Under the pieces are notes generated by a model. The model did no database searches, was not told where the DNA came from, and saw only the letters and a program-made list of their open reading frames with translations. The position numbers and the translations under genes are program-made. From positions 78,382,155-78,446,154 of the forward strand of contig NC_134982.1 in assembly GCF_965638725.1 (NCBI RefSeq): a DNA stretch of 64,000 bases. The letters are read 5' to 3'. Below are positions 48,626 through 61,200 of this stretch, piece after piece. The stretch's first letter is position 1, and each line of letters opens with the position of its first letter. The stretch is from Aptenodytes patagonicus (taxonomy: Eukaryota > Chordata > Aves > Sphenisciformes > Spheniscidae).

Positions 48626-50029
48626 TAGAAGGTCGTTTGTACCTGCACAGAGCTAGAATGTGCGTGGGTTTCCATGTTTTGACAGTGTTGGTGTAAGCGT
48701 CCCTGATGGCCTTCCTTCGGAGAAGGTTTTGAGTTGGAAACACAGCTGGGTGAGGATGCGTAAGGGAAAAGGCGGGAAGAGCTCTTGGTAAGCCCCAAGC
48801 CTTTGAGATACAGGCTTTCACAAAACGGAAGGGAACTGGTTCCGGAGCAGTGCAGCAGATACACCAACCTGCCTGCGGCTTTATCACAAGTTGCCGCTTG
48901 AGATTTGGACAGTCTAGAAGAAAGCTGGGGTGTATGTATTTATGCTGGCTAATTGGCATTGTTTCCTTTTCCTGACAAATAAATAGGTTGTAGTTTCTTA
49001 ATTGCAATGAACAAGGCATATTTCACAGCCTCTTTCGCACTGGGGCCTGGGACTTGGTTGGGGCTTTTGATTGTTCCCGGAGTTCAAACATTACATAATA
49101 TTAAGTAGTTATTTAAAGTAAGGGTTGATTTTTTCATAGTTTTTTCCTGTGATAAATAGCATTTCTTTTGTAATGAAAGTCCACAGTGTTGCACTCCCAT
49201 GTTTGTCCGGCTGCGCGACACCTGGCCTTGACACCTGTAAAACTTGCCAGCTTAGCTTTAGGTGGCCGTGCTGCCCTTTTGGTTTCAATGGGCCGTACTC
49301 CCCAGGAAACATTAAACACGAGCAAAAACGTTTGCCGCATCGGAGTCCTGTTTGGTCACATATCTGTATGCGTATCTTGATATATCTATATGTAGCCCAA
49401 AGGGATTATGACAGTCTCACAGTGATCCATCTCTTCCCCCAGTAGCATGTTACTCTATTACGTCTAATTAGTGCTGAGCAAATTATTCAAAAAGAACAAT
49501 TTTATAAAAATGTAGCTGCTTTATCTGCTCAAGGAATATCTTAAACCAGACTATGATTTTTCTCCTATTTATTAATTATTCAGCAGCCATCAACGCTTTT
49601 TTCACATTGTTAACTGTGGATAGATCGCTGAATTTTTGTAATTGATACATGCCGTTAGACAAATTCACGTGGATCATTTCTACAGGAGACAATATAATCT
49701 TTCAGCTCATTTTAGCAAATTGTAAGAGACCCTGAATTTAGGGTTGCCTGAAAAAATACGAAAGTTCTTTCCACGCAGGGTCAGAGTAAAACTTTTCAGT
49801 GCATCTTCTTTAAAATTCGCTTTTTCAAATATAAAAAGAATTCTCTGCAATGAATTCCAAGCAGCTTCAGTATGAAACATTCTTCTGCAAAAATGTGAAA
49901 TATCTCGAGTGCGGTGAAAGTAAACACATGACGATCGCTGAAAGCATATTTCCGTAGTTCGCTGGCCTTATGCGCAGGACATCTCTGCACGCCTACTTGC
50001 AGTGTGCACCCAGCCAGTTGTAAATACGA
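48626..50029. other. Intergenic spacer upstream of SNX30, second part
   Basis: AT-rich sequence between the CR1 copy and the SNX30 CpG island. I see no gene, RNA or recognised repeat. Confidence 0.55.
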
Positions 50030-50676
50030 GGTCCCTGAAGAAGAGCCTTGTCCCTGCGCCCGGCTTGGTGGGTCGGTCTTCCTGGCGGGACCGGGGGAGG
50101 CACCTCCGGAGCCCCACTGCCATTATAGCCACCCTCGTGCCCATATCGCGACCGACACGGGCTCTCGTCCTGCACGAAGACCCGCAGTTTTCGCGGTTTC
50201 CCTTCAAACACGTCAATAGTTTGAAGTCGGCGAACTGAGCCTGGAAAAGCCGAGGAGCTGGTTTGCTTTTCCGGCGCTTAACCGCTGTTCCGACACCGGC
50301 GCCGGCGCTGCAGCCGGGGGTCACGGTCGGGGCCGCCCGATGAGAAGGCTGCGGCTCACGGCGGGGCGCGGGCGGCAGCGCCGGGCCGGGCCGACCCGCC
50401 CGGGGGCCTCGCGGGGCTCCGCTGCCTACCCCGCCGGCCTGCCGGCGAGCGGCCCGCCCGGGCGGCGGCTGGCACCGGCCGTCCGCCGCCTCCCCCGGCC
50501 CGCCCCGGCCCCGCCCCGCCGGGGCCTGCCGGAGGCGGGGCCTGCGCCCGCCGCAGCCCCGCCCGCTGCCGCCGCGCTGGGGCGGCCCCGCGCCTTCCGC
50601 TGGTCGCCCGGGGCAGGGGGCGGGCGCGCCGGGCAGCGCGGCGGCCGCCGCCGGGCGGGGGAGGCAGGTGGCGCGG

Positions 50677-50784
50677 ATGGTGCTTTGTAAAGGGGCGGGC
50701 GGCGGCGGCGCGGGCAGGCGCTGCTCTCGCTCCTCCCGCTCCTCCTCCTCCTCCTGCTCCTCCGCCTCCTTCTCCTCCTCGTAG
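50677..50784 (+). other. Serine-rich upstream ORF in the SNX30 leader
   Basis: ATG at 50677 opens a 35-codon frame (MVLCKGAGGG..., then a Ser-rich C-terminal half) ending in TAG at 50782-50784, 104 bases before the SNX30 ATG and out of frame with it. It matters only if transcription starts upstream of 50677. The Ser codons come from the CTCCTC repeat, so it may be fortuitous. Confidence 0.4.
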
Positions 50785-50888
50785 CGCGGTGGCGGCGGGC
50801 AGGCTCCGGCCGCGGCCCCGCAGCTCCCCGCCGAGGCGGCGCGGCCTCCGCTCCTTCCTTCCCTCGGTCGCTGCCCGGCCCCGGCGCG

Positions 50889-51050
50889 ATGTCGGGCGGC
50901 GCGGCGGGCGCCCCCAAGCCTCTCCCGTCCTCCGGGCCCAAGTCGCTGCGGGAGATGCCGCATCCCCTGGCCACGTCCAGCAGCGAGGAGATGGGGCCGG
51001 CGCTCACCCCCAGCCCCGACCTGCTCCTGCCCCGCAGCGTCGCCGACAAG
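50889..51050 (+). CDS. SNX30: SNX30 coding exon 1 (sorting nexin-30 N-terminus)
   Basis: 54 codons from ATG (GCGCGATGTCG, G at -3) to donor GACAAG|GTACGG, ending in phase 0. The encoded MSGGAAGAPKPLPSSGPKSL and REMPHPLATSSSEE segments, ending DLLLPRSVADK, are the N-terminus of SNX30. This part is a disordered Pro/Ser-rich tail ahead of the PX (phosphoinositide-binding) and BAR domains, which are encoded by exons beyond the window. Family knowledge: SNX30 is an SNX-BAR protein that pairs with SNX4 in endosome-to-recycling and autophagy-related membrane transport. I searched the remaining 13 kb for exon 2 (the segment leading to the PX domain) and did not find it, which fits the large first intron in other vertebrates. 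The promoter is the surrounding CpG island. Confidence 0.95.
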
Positions 51051-54000
51051 GTACGGCCCCCGGGGAAGGGGAGCGCGGCATTCGGGGGGGTCTCTGCTTT
51101 TGAAGCGGAGCGCGGAGAGGAGGGAGAAGGGCTGCGTGTCTCCCCACCACATCCCCTTCCCCGGCTGCATCCCTGGCTGCCCGTAGGGAAATGAAACCCT
51201 GTACGCTGCTGACATCCGTTGCAAGAGCCCGGGGCTGCTCGGGGAGGAAGAAGGCAGCCGGTGTGGGGGCTGCAGGCATCGTGTCTCTCTGTGCGAAGGA
51301 CCAGCTGGGACACCTGTGCTCCCGCTCTCACCGGAGTGGGTGCGAGAGGCAAGATTTTGCTGATCGTATCTTCCTGTGGCTCATACCCTCTACAGATGGG
51401 TCTGAACAGGAATTGCTGCAACTCCCTCGCTGCCTCCTTCCTGTAGTCCTCATGGCGAAGGCTTGGAGCTGCCGTTGTTTCCTTATCACCGAGCTTGCCA
51501 TCAGCTTGTCTGTGATTGTCCCTTCCAGAGCTGAGCTCCTGCTCGCTTCTTCCCAGCAGTGTAATATGGAAAGGATGCTGTTGCAGGAGTATCTGTGCCT
51601 GCTTTCCCTTCCCTAGCTCTGGCATGTGTCCGCAGGACACTAGCCAGCTTTGTAAAGTGCTTTGCCTATGTGTGGGCCTTGGATGTGATAATTCCTGAAT
51701 GTGAAAGCAGTAGTGGCAGCACAGCGCTGCTGATAACGTTAACTACTCTTGCAAGGACTTAGTATCTCTCTGGGCAGACTTCCTGGAATGTGTTAAGATA
51801 GGATTTCCCGGGAGCAGAGGTTGCAAGGGGTGAGATCGGTTTGAAACTTTATAATAAGCAGTTCTGGGCCAGCTGGTGTGCGTACAAAGTGTTACAGAGC
51901 TGCTGGTGGCAAGAGGTGCTTGCTATGGCTGTTGTCCTGGGGAGCGTGGAGCTGCTTCTGGGCAGGATGGATCTGGGAGCCTCCAGAAGCCTTGGGGCTG
52001 CCAGCAGTGTCTGATCCGATACACTCCCATGCTCTAGGGCAATGAGTCAAGGTAGTCTGGCCTCTTCCATGTGTCACCTTCTGCTGCCGTGTAACTGTAC
52101 TGTACAGATTCAGCACTTGTTCCTGCCCGTGTAAGGAGCCCTCTCCTTGAACGTTTGCCTGCTGTGGCTCAAGTGAGAAGCCAGGCTTACCTTCCCTCTG
52201 GGAACATATGCCTTCATCTAAGAAACTTGTCAAAGAGTTGATGGCCCTCTGAGAGAAGAGGGTATGTGTGTAAGGTGGGAGTAGGGATTGTGGAGTTTTT
52301 TGTCTATGGCCAATTGGATTTACTCACGTAACTAGGTTGCTGTCTGACCAGCCTGTAGCAATAGGAGTTGGCAGCTGCCTTCATGGGTCTTCTGGCAGCT
52401 CAGGAGTGCAGCGGTGGTACTGTACTCACTCTGTTAGCACTGTCCATCCACACTGCTCCGTAGCTGGTGAGAAGCTCTGTTCTGAGGAGTAGCAGCTCAC
52501 ACCCTCAGCTGTATTAAAGAGCTTTTTTGCTTTTGGAGTGCAAGCAAGCTCCTCTCTGCTTTACTGCTTTGAGGTGTCTGAGAAATGTATCAGCATCCCT
52601 GATAACCTAGGAGCAGAAATACTTCTCTAGCCTCAGGCCGTGTCAATTAACTCCTCCTCAGTAGGAAGATTCTTGCCCAGTTTTCCCACCAGCAACACAG
52701 GTGAAGCCCATCTTCCAGTACCTGTATGTAGTACTGTCCTGTTCTAGGCACTTGGCAGCACAGAAATAGTCTAAAGGGGAGAGCAAAAAGGGGCTGAGGT
52801 AAGTGATTTTTAGACTCAAGAGCAGTTCTGTGGTTGACCTGGAAATGGCACTAGGGTAGTAAGCCTTGCAGAAAAAAAGGATTTCCAGTAGGAAGAGAGC
52901 AGCATTCTTTTTTTCCTTCTAGCTGAATTAGCAGAAAAAGCCAAGCGTCTGATCCTCCTGATGGTAGGAGTCCAACAGCTCTGCTGTGTGAGGGATGTCC
53001 CTTCTTCTGCTTAATACCTTCTGCACTAGCAAGAAAAAAAGGAGATGACTTCCTTCCCACCTCAGGAAAAACTTCAGCGAACAAACAGGTGTTCCTAACT
53101 TTAAGGCAATAATAAACTTCAACTGCTTGCACTGTGTATTGAGTAGTCTAGAGAGCGAGTATGGTAAGTGCAGGTAAACAGGTAAAACTGCATTTTAGGT
53201 GGTTAGTATGTCTCTTGGTCTTAATTTCTGGTGGTGGGTCATTAGTCTCTTGAAAGGCTGGCTCACTAATCAACTAATAATGTGTGGATAGCTCCAATAG
53301 TTGGGTAACAGAGGGAGGTCAGTAGTCAGGTCTGACTCAGGCTTAAAGCTCTGCAACTGTTCTTTATTGATTCTTGAATAGGAGCTGTGCTTGTCTGCTC
53401 TCTTGGCCTTTCCAAGGGCCTTTCTGGAGAGTCTGGTGGAGATTGGCACTGCAGGAGAAGTTTGGGTTGAAGTCTCCTGCTTCAAAGTGGCTCTGAGTCA
53501 GTAAGCTTCTGTAAGGACCACTGTCCATAACCAGGCCTGTACTAGGACATCCCTCTGGCTGAGGGATAGTAGCAATGGCTGCCCCATCACCATGGACTGG
53601 ATAACTTGCTGCTTCTGTGTTCTTCTTACCTGCTCTGAGCAAATGCTTCCTAAACACTGCTGCAAGATAAAAGTACCTAAGACTGAAATCCTCTGAGGGG
53701 AGAAAGTGCAGAAGTAAGGGAAGCTGCCTGCCCATAAAGCAGTGGTTCAATTTCCACTGCTACAGATGTGCAGCCTGAAGTGGTTGAACCTCTGCCATCA
53801 CTGCTTTGCATTCTTTAAAGCATGCTTTCCTTGTTTTTTTGGGGCTGCTGAGTAAGAACACTACTTTATCCTGAGTCAGAGGAACCTGGAGGACAGGAAC
53901 GCTGTCTGCGTGTCTCCTGTTGGTTTTTGATTCAAACATGGGAGTAATGTAGTAGCTTAGACCCTGTCTAACTTTGAAGTCTCATAAACCTTTGGTTGCT

Positions 54001-56083
54001 GTTTGAGAACAGTGGCTAATGCTACTAGAGCAGTAGGTGACCAGAAAGGGAAGGAGAACCTTCTGTGCTGTTCTCTGTAGCTTCCGTGGTTCTGAGGCCC
54101 TCTACGTAGACTAGTCTCAAGTTTTCTGAATCTTATGAAGAGGGCCGCAGAGCTTTCATTGTCTGAAATAACATCTTCATCCTGACTTGCAGGAGGGAGC
54201 TGTTTTAAGAGCCAGGAAACCTTGACTTCTGAGCAGCATCTAACCTTTTAAATGAAATGGACATTTCTGGCTAAGTACTTGGCTTTTGCAGTGATTCTGC
54301 AGCAAACATGGAACACTTCAGTTGTAGATTCTTGTCTCTGAAGCATTTCTGTATTGGCCAGATCTTCTGTAAAGATCTTTCTGTTCCCCTCAAGTCTAAT
54401 TGCATAAAACATTGTTTATCTTGATTCCTGACCACCATCAGCTTTATTGAGCTTATTCTCCCTTTACCCTTGCTAGCCTCCAAATAAGGAGACAGCTAAA
54501 GCTGAACCTAAGCAGTACTGACCCTTTTTTTTTTTTCTTGACATCAGGTGAGAGGGAAATGTGCAGGAGGAAACAATCCCTCAGGATGCATGGCAGGGTC
54601 CATTGCAGACTTAGCTGTAAAACTGAGTTCTTGCTCTCTTACAGAGCTCTTAGATCTCAATTAGCTTGCATGCCTTCCGCTTTTCAGAGCGGATCCTCTG
54701 CAGAGGAAGGTAAGACAAACGGTGAAGTGTCAGTGTGGATTTCTCTCCTTTTTTTCCTTTAAAAAAAAAAAAAGGAAGTTCTGCTTGCATGTGACTACGT
54801 GACTCCAGTTCACTAGTTTGTCACTTTCGATAGCAAATCTGCTCTGTGCACTAGGACAAACACTTCGACGCTGAGGAGAAAAGGCATTATTAATGGGTTA
54901 CTGGCTTCGGAGCAGAGGAGAGAAGTAGATGGTATTCTGCTGTGTGATTGTATCCAAATGGCTGTAGAAGTATGATGAGACTCAGGATGCAGCCCCACTG
55001 AGGCTGTGCAGATTTAATAGTGTGCTGCTAAGTGTTGGAAGTGCCAGGCTGTGCAGAATTAGATAGAAAGTGTTCTGCGTGGCTTACTCCTGCTGTCCTC
55101 TAGCTGTGGTCTTTGTAGTCCCTCTAGACTTGTGTTGTGAGAGTGTCTTCCTAATAGGGTGATGTTGGTTGTTCTTGCTGTGGTGTGCCTTGATGGCACA
55201 GACTGGCAGCTGTCTGATAGGGTCCTGACTCCCAGTACTGGTTTCTTGCCTGTCACTCCAAAAGCTGTAATATCCCACCTGTCCTAGGGCTCAGACTCCC
55301 TTGTTCTCTTTAAGACATCTCTGACTACCTGATACTGTACTTCTGGCCAGCTACCTATAACCTGTTCAGCTTTTCTTCTTTGAAGATGCCCATGACTTGT
55401 ATTTGGCTCTGTTAACACCAGAGAGCTGAAGTGAGCTTCAAGGCTATTTTACAGGTAGCATATCAAGCAGAGCTGATGTGGAATACCAGGCTTGCAATGA
55501 ATGCATAGCTTGAATTTGCTAATTCATGGAGAGGGACGTTAAAACTCCTATTGCAAACTTCTGGTTACTAACTGAAAACTATTACTGACGTGTGAGCCCT
55601 TGCTCATCTGCTTCCAAGCTACCACCCTGGTGAACCCTAGGCCTGTATTAGCACCCGATCAAGTATAAATACTTGGTGTGTTTGCTGGAGCATTCTTACT
55701 TAACACTCATATTCTGGAAGGGAGCCTGGCAGCTCTCCAACAAAAAATATACTGAGAGTCTGGAGCTCTACTTCCAGCCTCCTTGGTTGCTAGTTTAATT
55801 ATTGCTCTTAAACTTCATCCACCCACAGATGAAACCAGTTTGCAGTATAATCTGAAAGCTTAAAATAGATCTGCCTGAGCTTCTACAAACCTCTTCCTTC
55901 TCTGACTAAATGAGAACTGTTAGACCAGCACTATGTATTGTTCTTAAAGCAAGCTGGATGTAAATTCTCAGTCTTGGGAGAGAGTGAGGACTACAGAAAG
56001 TTAGGAACTGAAGTTGGTGAACTCGTGAAACAATGTCAGTATGGATGAGTTAATCTCAGTTCCAATCTACAGGAACACAAAAC
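51051..56083 (+). other. SNX30: SNX30 intron 1, first part
   Basis: Follows donor GTACGG. No exon identified. A 22-base segment at about 54688-54709 has an acceptor-like and a donor-like border (CTTTTCAG...GAAG|GTAAG) but no support as a real microexon. A-runs occur near 54766. Confidence 0.6.
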
Positions 56084-58290
56084 TGGCAATCACAGAGAAG
56101 TTGAGGCTGGAAGGCACCTCTGGATATCTTCTAGTCCAGTCCAACCCCTCAGAGCAGAGTGAGCTAGAGCAGGCTGCCCAGGACACTGAAGTTGGTTTTT
56201 GAATATCCCTCTGGGCAACCTGTTCCTGCATCCCGTCACCCTCAAAGTAAAATTTCTTTCTCACGTTTAAGTGAAACTTCCAATATTTCCATTTGTGCCC
56301 ATTGTCTCTCATTGTGTTGTTGGATCCACTGAAAAGAGTCTGTCACCACCTCCTGTACACCTTCCCATCAGGTATTTATCCATATTGGTAAGATCCCCTG
56401 AGCATTCTCCTCTCCAGGCTGTTGGCCCTCTTTGCCATGAGGCATATTGTTGGCTCACGGTCAACTTTTCCACCAGGATCTGTTGTGTGTGGCAGGGTTT
56501 TTTTGTGGGTGTGTGGTTTTTTTTTTTCTTTCCTTCTGCCAAGCTGCTTTTCAACCAGTAAGCCCCCAGCACATATTACTACAAGGGGTTATTCCTGTCA
56601 GGTGCAGGACTTTGCATTTCCTCATGTTGAATTTCATGAGGTACCTGTCAGCCCATTTCTCCAGCCTGTTGAGGTCCCTCTGAATGGCAGCACAACTATC
56701 TGACGTATCAAGCACTCCACCTAGTTCTGTACCCTCAGCACACTTGCTGAGGTGTACCCTGTCCCATCATTTAGGTCATTAATGAAGGTGTTAAACAGTG
56801 GTGGCCCTATTACTGTCTGCTGGTGTACTCCACTAATGACTGCCCTCCAGTTGGAATTTGTGGGATCCCAACCATTTAGGCCCAGCAGTTCAGACAGTTT
56901 TCAGTCCACTTTGCTGTATATCTGCCTGGCTTGTACCTTACCAGCTTGTCTAGGAGGATGTTACGGGAGACAGTGTTGAAAGCCCTCTTAAAGTTGAGAT
57001 AAACCACATTAAAGCTCTCTTCTTGTACACCGGGCCAGTCATATCTTCATAGCAGGTGTTGGGTTGGTTAAGCATGACTTCCCTTAAATCCATGCTGACT
57101 TCTCCTCACCGTGTCCTTTGTGTGTTTGGAAATGGTTTCCAATATTTGCTCGATCACCTTTCCAGGGATTGAAGTGAGGCTGACTGGCCTGTAGTTCCCT
57201 GTATCTGCCTTCTTGAAGACAGGAGTAACACTCGGTTTCTTCCAGTCCTCAGGAACTTCCCCTCATCAGCATAATAAGGACAAGATAATTGAAAGTGGCA
57301 TCATCCAGCTCCCTCAGCACTTGTGGGTCCATCTCATCATGGGCTTATGTCTGTCCAGTTTGTTGAAATACTAACCTAACCTGATCCTCCCCCACTGATG
57401 GTGAGTTTGCCTTGTTCCAGATTTTCCCACTCGGCTCAGGGGCCTGGAATTCCTGAAGGCTGGTCATCTCAAAGATTGAGGCAAAGAAAGTACTGGGTAC
57501 CTTGGCCTTATCTGTGTCCTTTGTCATCAGATCCTCTGCCCCATCAGGACTGCATTTTCCTTGTTCTTCGTTTTGCTGCTGATGTACCTGTAGAAGCCTC
57601 TCTTGTTGCTGTTCTCATCCTTTGCCAGATTCAGCTCCATCCCACTAAACCCATCCCTGCATGCTCAGACAGCGTATCTATGTTCCTCCTGGGTCAACTG
57701 TGCCTGCTGCTGCCTTTTTTTGTGCTTCCTTTTTATATTTGAGTTTAGTCAGGAGCTCCATGTTCTTGCATGCAGGTCTCCAGCCATCTTTGCTTGATTT
57801 CCTACTCATTGGGATGGACCAGTTTTGGGGCTGGAGAGGTGTTCTTTGAAAAATCAACTAGTTCTCCTGGATGCCTCTTCAGGGCCATGTGCCTTCTTCC
57901 TAGGAGATCCCTGAAGAGGGCCAAAGTCTGCTCCCTGGAAGTCTGGGATTGTGATCCTGCTCTTTGCTTTGCTCCCTCCTCTCAGGATCCTGAACTCCAC
58001 CAGCTCATGTCTACTGTGGCCAAGGCAGCCCCCGACCTTCACGTCCCTGACCAATTCTTCCTTCTTTGTAAGACTAAAGTTTAGCAAAGCATCTACCCTT
58101 GTCAGCTTATCAATCACCCGTGTCAGGCAGTTGCCATCAGTGCACTTCAGAAACCTTCTAAACTGATGTTACCTCTGCTGTGTTGTCCCTCCAGCAAGTA
58201 TCGTTGTGATTCAAGTTACCCATAAGGACCTGTGAACGTGAGGCTTCTTCCAGTAAATCCCTGTCCTTGTCTGCAGAAGAAGTGCTTGAA
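56084..58290 (-). mobile_element. CR1 LINE, 2.2 kb, with dead endonuclease/reverse-transcriptase remnant
   Basis: Read on the minus strand, this is a 5'-truncated CR1. Near 58.25-58.0 kb it encodes the C-terminal endonuclease part (VKVGGCLGHSRHELVEFRIL). Near 57.5 kb it has VTKDTDKAKVPSTFFASIFE-type linker sequence. At 57.2-56.6 kb is the reverse-transcriptase region, including the equivalent of LTSIPGKV and the catalytic FADD box, which here reads C-A-E-G (56731-56742). At 56.3-56.1 kb is the ORF2 C-terminus (HKWKYWKFHLNVRKKF) running into the 3' end. Frameshifts and stops break the frame, so it cannot be active. It lies in SNX30 intron 1, antisense to the gene. Confidence 0.85.
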
Positions 58291-61200
58291 GGACACAGGA
58301 ATGTTGTTTTCCATCTAGGACAATAGGATTGCTAGTTGGGTTGAACTGTCTCCTAACTGTTTCAGAATTCACCTATTTATGAAGCTGTCTTGGCTTTTGG
58401 GAAATCCTGTGGTTCTCTTCCTGCCGTCACTGAACTGAATGGGGAGGTTACGTTGCATAGTAGGTATATGTTAAATCGCTGAACCATGGTTCTTACACCA
58501 GGAAGCTTTTAGGTACAAGCACTTGTCTGCCACATGTTTCATAAATGGACCATCAGCTCTCAAAGGCTGAGCTTAGTCATCTTGTCTAAAGGAACTGCTG
58601 TCTCTTCTCCTGTCGCACTGTGTGCGTGTGTGCACGCGCGTGCATCAGGCAGCTCTTTTCTAGTCTCCTAGTTAAAAGAACTGACTTAAACCTAGCATGG
58701 CTTTCAGCTTGTCATCAGTGCTCTATCCACAGCCAAGCTGCTGGCTGAATCCAGTTTCCCGTCTTTCATAATGGTGGTAACCAGAACTGCTTTCTCTAGC
58801 TATTTCATCTCTCAAACTCATGATATCACTTGGATAGGTTAATACCATGGTATCTTACTGAAAAGATTGAGTCCTCGTCTCCTTTTTGCTTGCAGTCACT
58901 CTGGGGGTTTGATGGTGTAGAAGCACATACAACAATGCATTGGTGTGCTTGCTTACAGTTGCCTTCACTTACAGAAACAGGATTTTATTGCTAAGGGTGC
59001 TTTAATGATATCTTACAATGTAGGTGCTGTAGTACTGTCGTAAAACTATACTCGGTGATCTTTTTATGACCCACAACTTCCCAGTACAGTGAGTTTCTCT
59101 GGAATTGGCAATTCCTATCTCTTCTGAACAAGATGAAGGATAGCTAACACTTAACTTGGGACAAACACTTGCAGCAACATAACTGTCTTAGTACCGTTAC
59201 GTTTTTTAATCTTTCCATCTGGTAAAACTGAATATAGCTTCTACTGTATAACAGTATTATTACTTTGTGGTTTTTATTTCAACTTAATGGAGGGAGGGGT
59301 ATATTTGAGGTTGAACTCACTGTTGCACAGCTTTCATAATCTTTTCAACAGGATTGCTTCATACTTAATGAGACAAAGTATTGAAAACAGATATTCAAAA
59401 TGTACGTAGAGGAACTTGGTTCTTCAGCTGGGTTTCAGCAGGGTCAGTCTTGGCAATAACTTGTCAGCCATGGTGGAAAAAGTTGTGCTTGGTGGCCGGA
59501 AAGAATCCTCTGGGCTGCCTGTGCTGGAACGCCTCAAACCTACCCGAGTTGCTGGATGCTGTCGGAGCTCCTTCATGGGGAGAAGGGGATAGCCAGGTTG
59601 ATTAAGAAGCTCTCTTTTTACAGCTGTGTGGGCACATCATTCTTCTATCGGTGCCTCAGGGGTTTGTGATAAGCCTCAGGCAGCATGTCCCTGTAATTAA
59701 TGATGGGAGGGGCAAAGGATAAAGTCTGATGCTTTCTTATTGACACACTGTCATCTGGGACACATCAGTTCCTAGATTAACCTGCAAACTATTGTACTGG
59801 TGTCTTCTAGCATTGTGGACTACTCTTGTGGTATCTCATACAGATTGTCTGGCTGTCACACTAGCCAGTCTCTTACTTATCTGAGTGGAGAGGCTGGTTT
59901 CTGTAAAGTAGGTCAGGAAGCAAGACAGGAGCTCTTATGGTGCAGTGAGACTTAACTCAGTACTGCTACATGAAAATCTGCCTGCAACACCTAAACTGCA
60001 TCTTTGAGATTGTAACTTGCATGTGCTTCAGTCTGCAGACGGACAATACACCAATTAAAAATGGTGTGTGGTCCTGTGTATTTCTCAGAAGTAACTTCAC
60101 TGAAGCTTGTTCCCTGCTGACCTTGAGCAAGAGCTTAAATGCTGAGCGGTACCCACTCTTTAAGCTGTGGCTGACTTGACTGCCTGAGCCCGGGTTGCAT
60201 TGCAGCTGAGACTCCAAGCTCTTGTGGCTGGGGAAAACTACTCCCATCACTAGGATGAAATGGGGCAGAAAGCTCCAAATTCCACCTTGGAGGTGGTGGC
60301 AACTGCAACCCTGAGGTAAAAGCTGAGGGAATTTACTCTTAGTAAATTATTGAAAAACTGTGGGGAACGTGTTTCTCGTCCAGTTACTAAGGGCATAAAC
60401 TGACAGCAAGGTGGCTACTAGCAATACTCCAATGACCAACTGAAGATGGAAAACAAATCCAGTGAGCTGCAACTCTTTAATGAGTTAGCATTCCCAATGC
60501 CAGTCCAACTTAAATGTTTTATTGACAGATGAATTTATGGGACATGTTTTATTTTCTAAATTGGGTGGGGCGGGGGCGGAAAGAGGTGTTGCCTTCAGCT
60601 GTAGGTGATGATGTAATGCCAAAACTGTTGATTCTTAACCAAATATTTCACAGAAATCATGCAGTATCTGTCTGAATAAGCGTAGATGACAGGAGTTAGT
60701 GGAACTAGCTGAAATTGTTCTGATAATAAAGGCAATAATCCAAAATTCATACAACAGGCAAGGAAAGAGCTCAGCCAAGAGCTGTATTTAGAGTGGTTGT
60801 CAAAGCATAAATTCCTTTGGAGAACATCACTGTCTTAAAGCCACATTCAGAGCTTCTACACTGCTTGTTCTATGAAGCAATAAGCAGTAGGTGAGAAGTT
60901 ACTCTGGAAGTGAAAGTGGTGGTGTCTCTAACCCCAGAACATGGGCTTCTGCTGGACTCAGGTTTGTGGTTTTATGTATCTTAGGTTGAAGAGAACCACA
61001 CTAGCATGTGGGAGGAAAGATGTCACAAAAATGCGTAGTACTCTGCTCTCCAGGAGAATGAACAAAGTGTAAATAGCAACTGGCTTTACTTGATTCCAGA
61101 TGATACCCTCAAATGAAGGAGTGCAGACCCTACTGTGAGGATGACAACCTCTCTACCTGTCTTGGAAAATAATAGTTGCAGTGGTCTGTAGTGTTATTAG

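Larger units (their letters stand above)
50030..51100 (+). promoter_or_regulatory. SNX30: CpG island, SNX30 promoter and 5' UTR
   Basis: Very GC- and CpG-rich block centred on SNX30 exon 1, without a TATA box. Multiple GC boxes (for example CCCCGCCCCGCC around 50509-50520 and GCCCCGCCCGC around 50554-50564) suggest Sp1-type initiation. A pyrimidine-rich CTCCTC stretch at about 50726-50780 lies just upstream of the start codon. The transcription start is not determinable from sequence. Large minus-strand open frames (49968-51224 and 50426-51640) are GC-composition artefacts. Confidence 0.85.

Noticed and set aside
49968-51224. 418-codon minus-strand ORF opposite SNX30 exon 1
   Set aside because: Composition artefact in the SNX30 CpG island. 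It overlaps the real SNX30 exon antisense, and its poly-Glu stretch is the complement of the CTCCTC leader repeat.
50426-51640. 404-codon minus-strand ORF, Arg/Pro-rich
   Set aside because: Same GC island artefact in another frame. No recognisable domain.
54688-54709. 22-base microexon candidate in SNX30 intron 1
   Set aside because: Borders look splice-like, but 22 bases would shift frame after the phase-0 exon 1, and it does not match the SNX30 protein.
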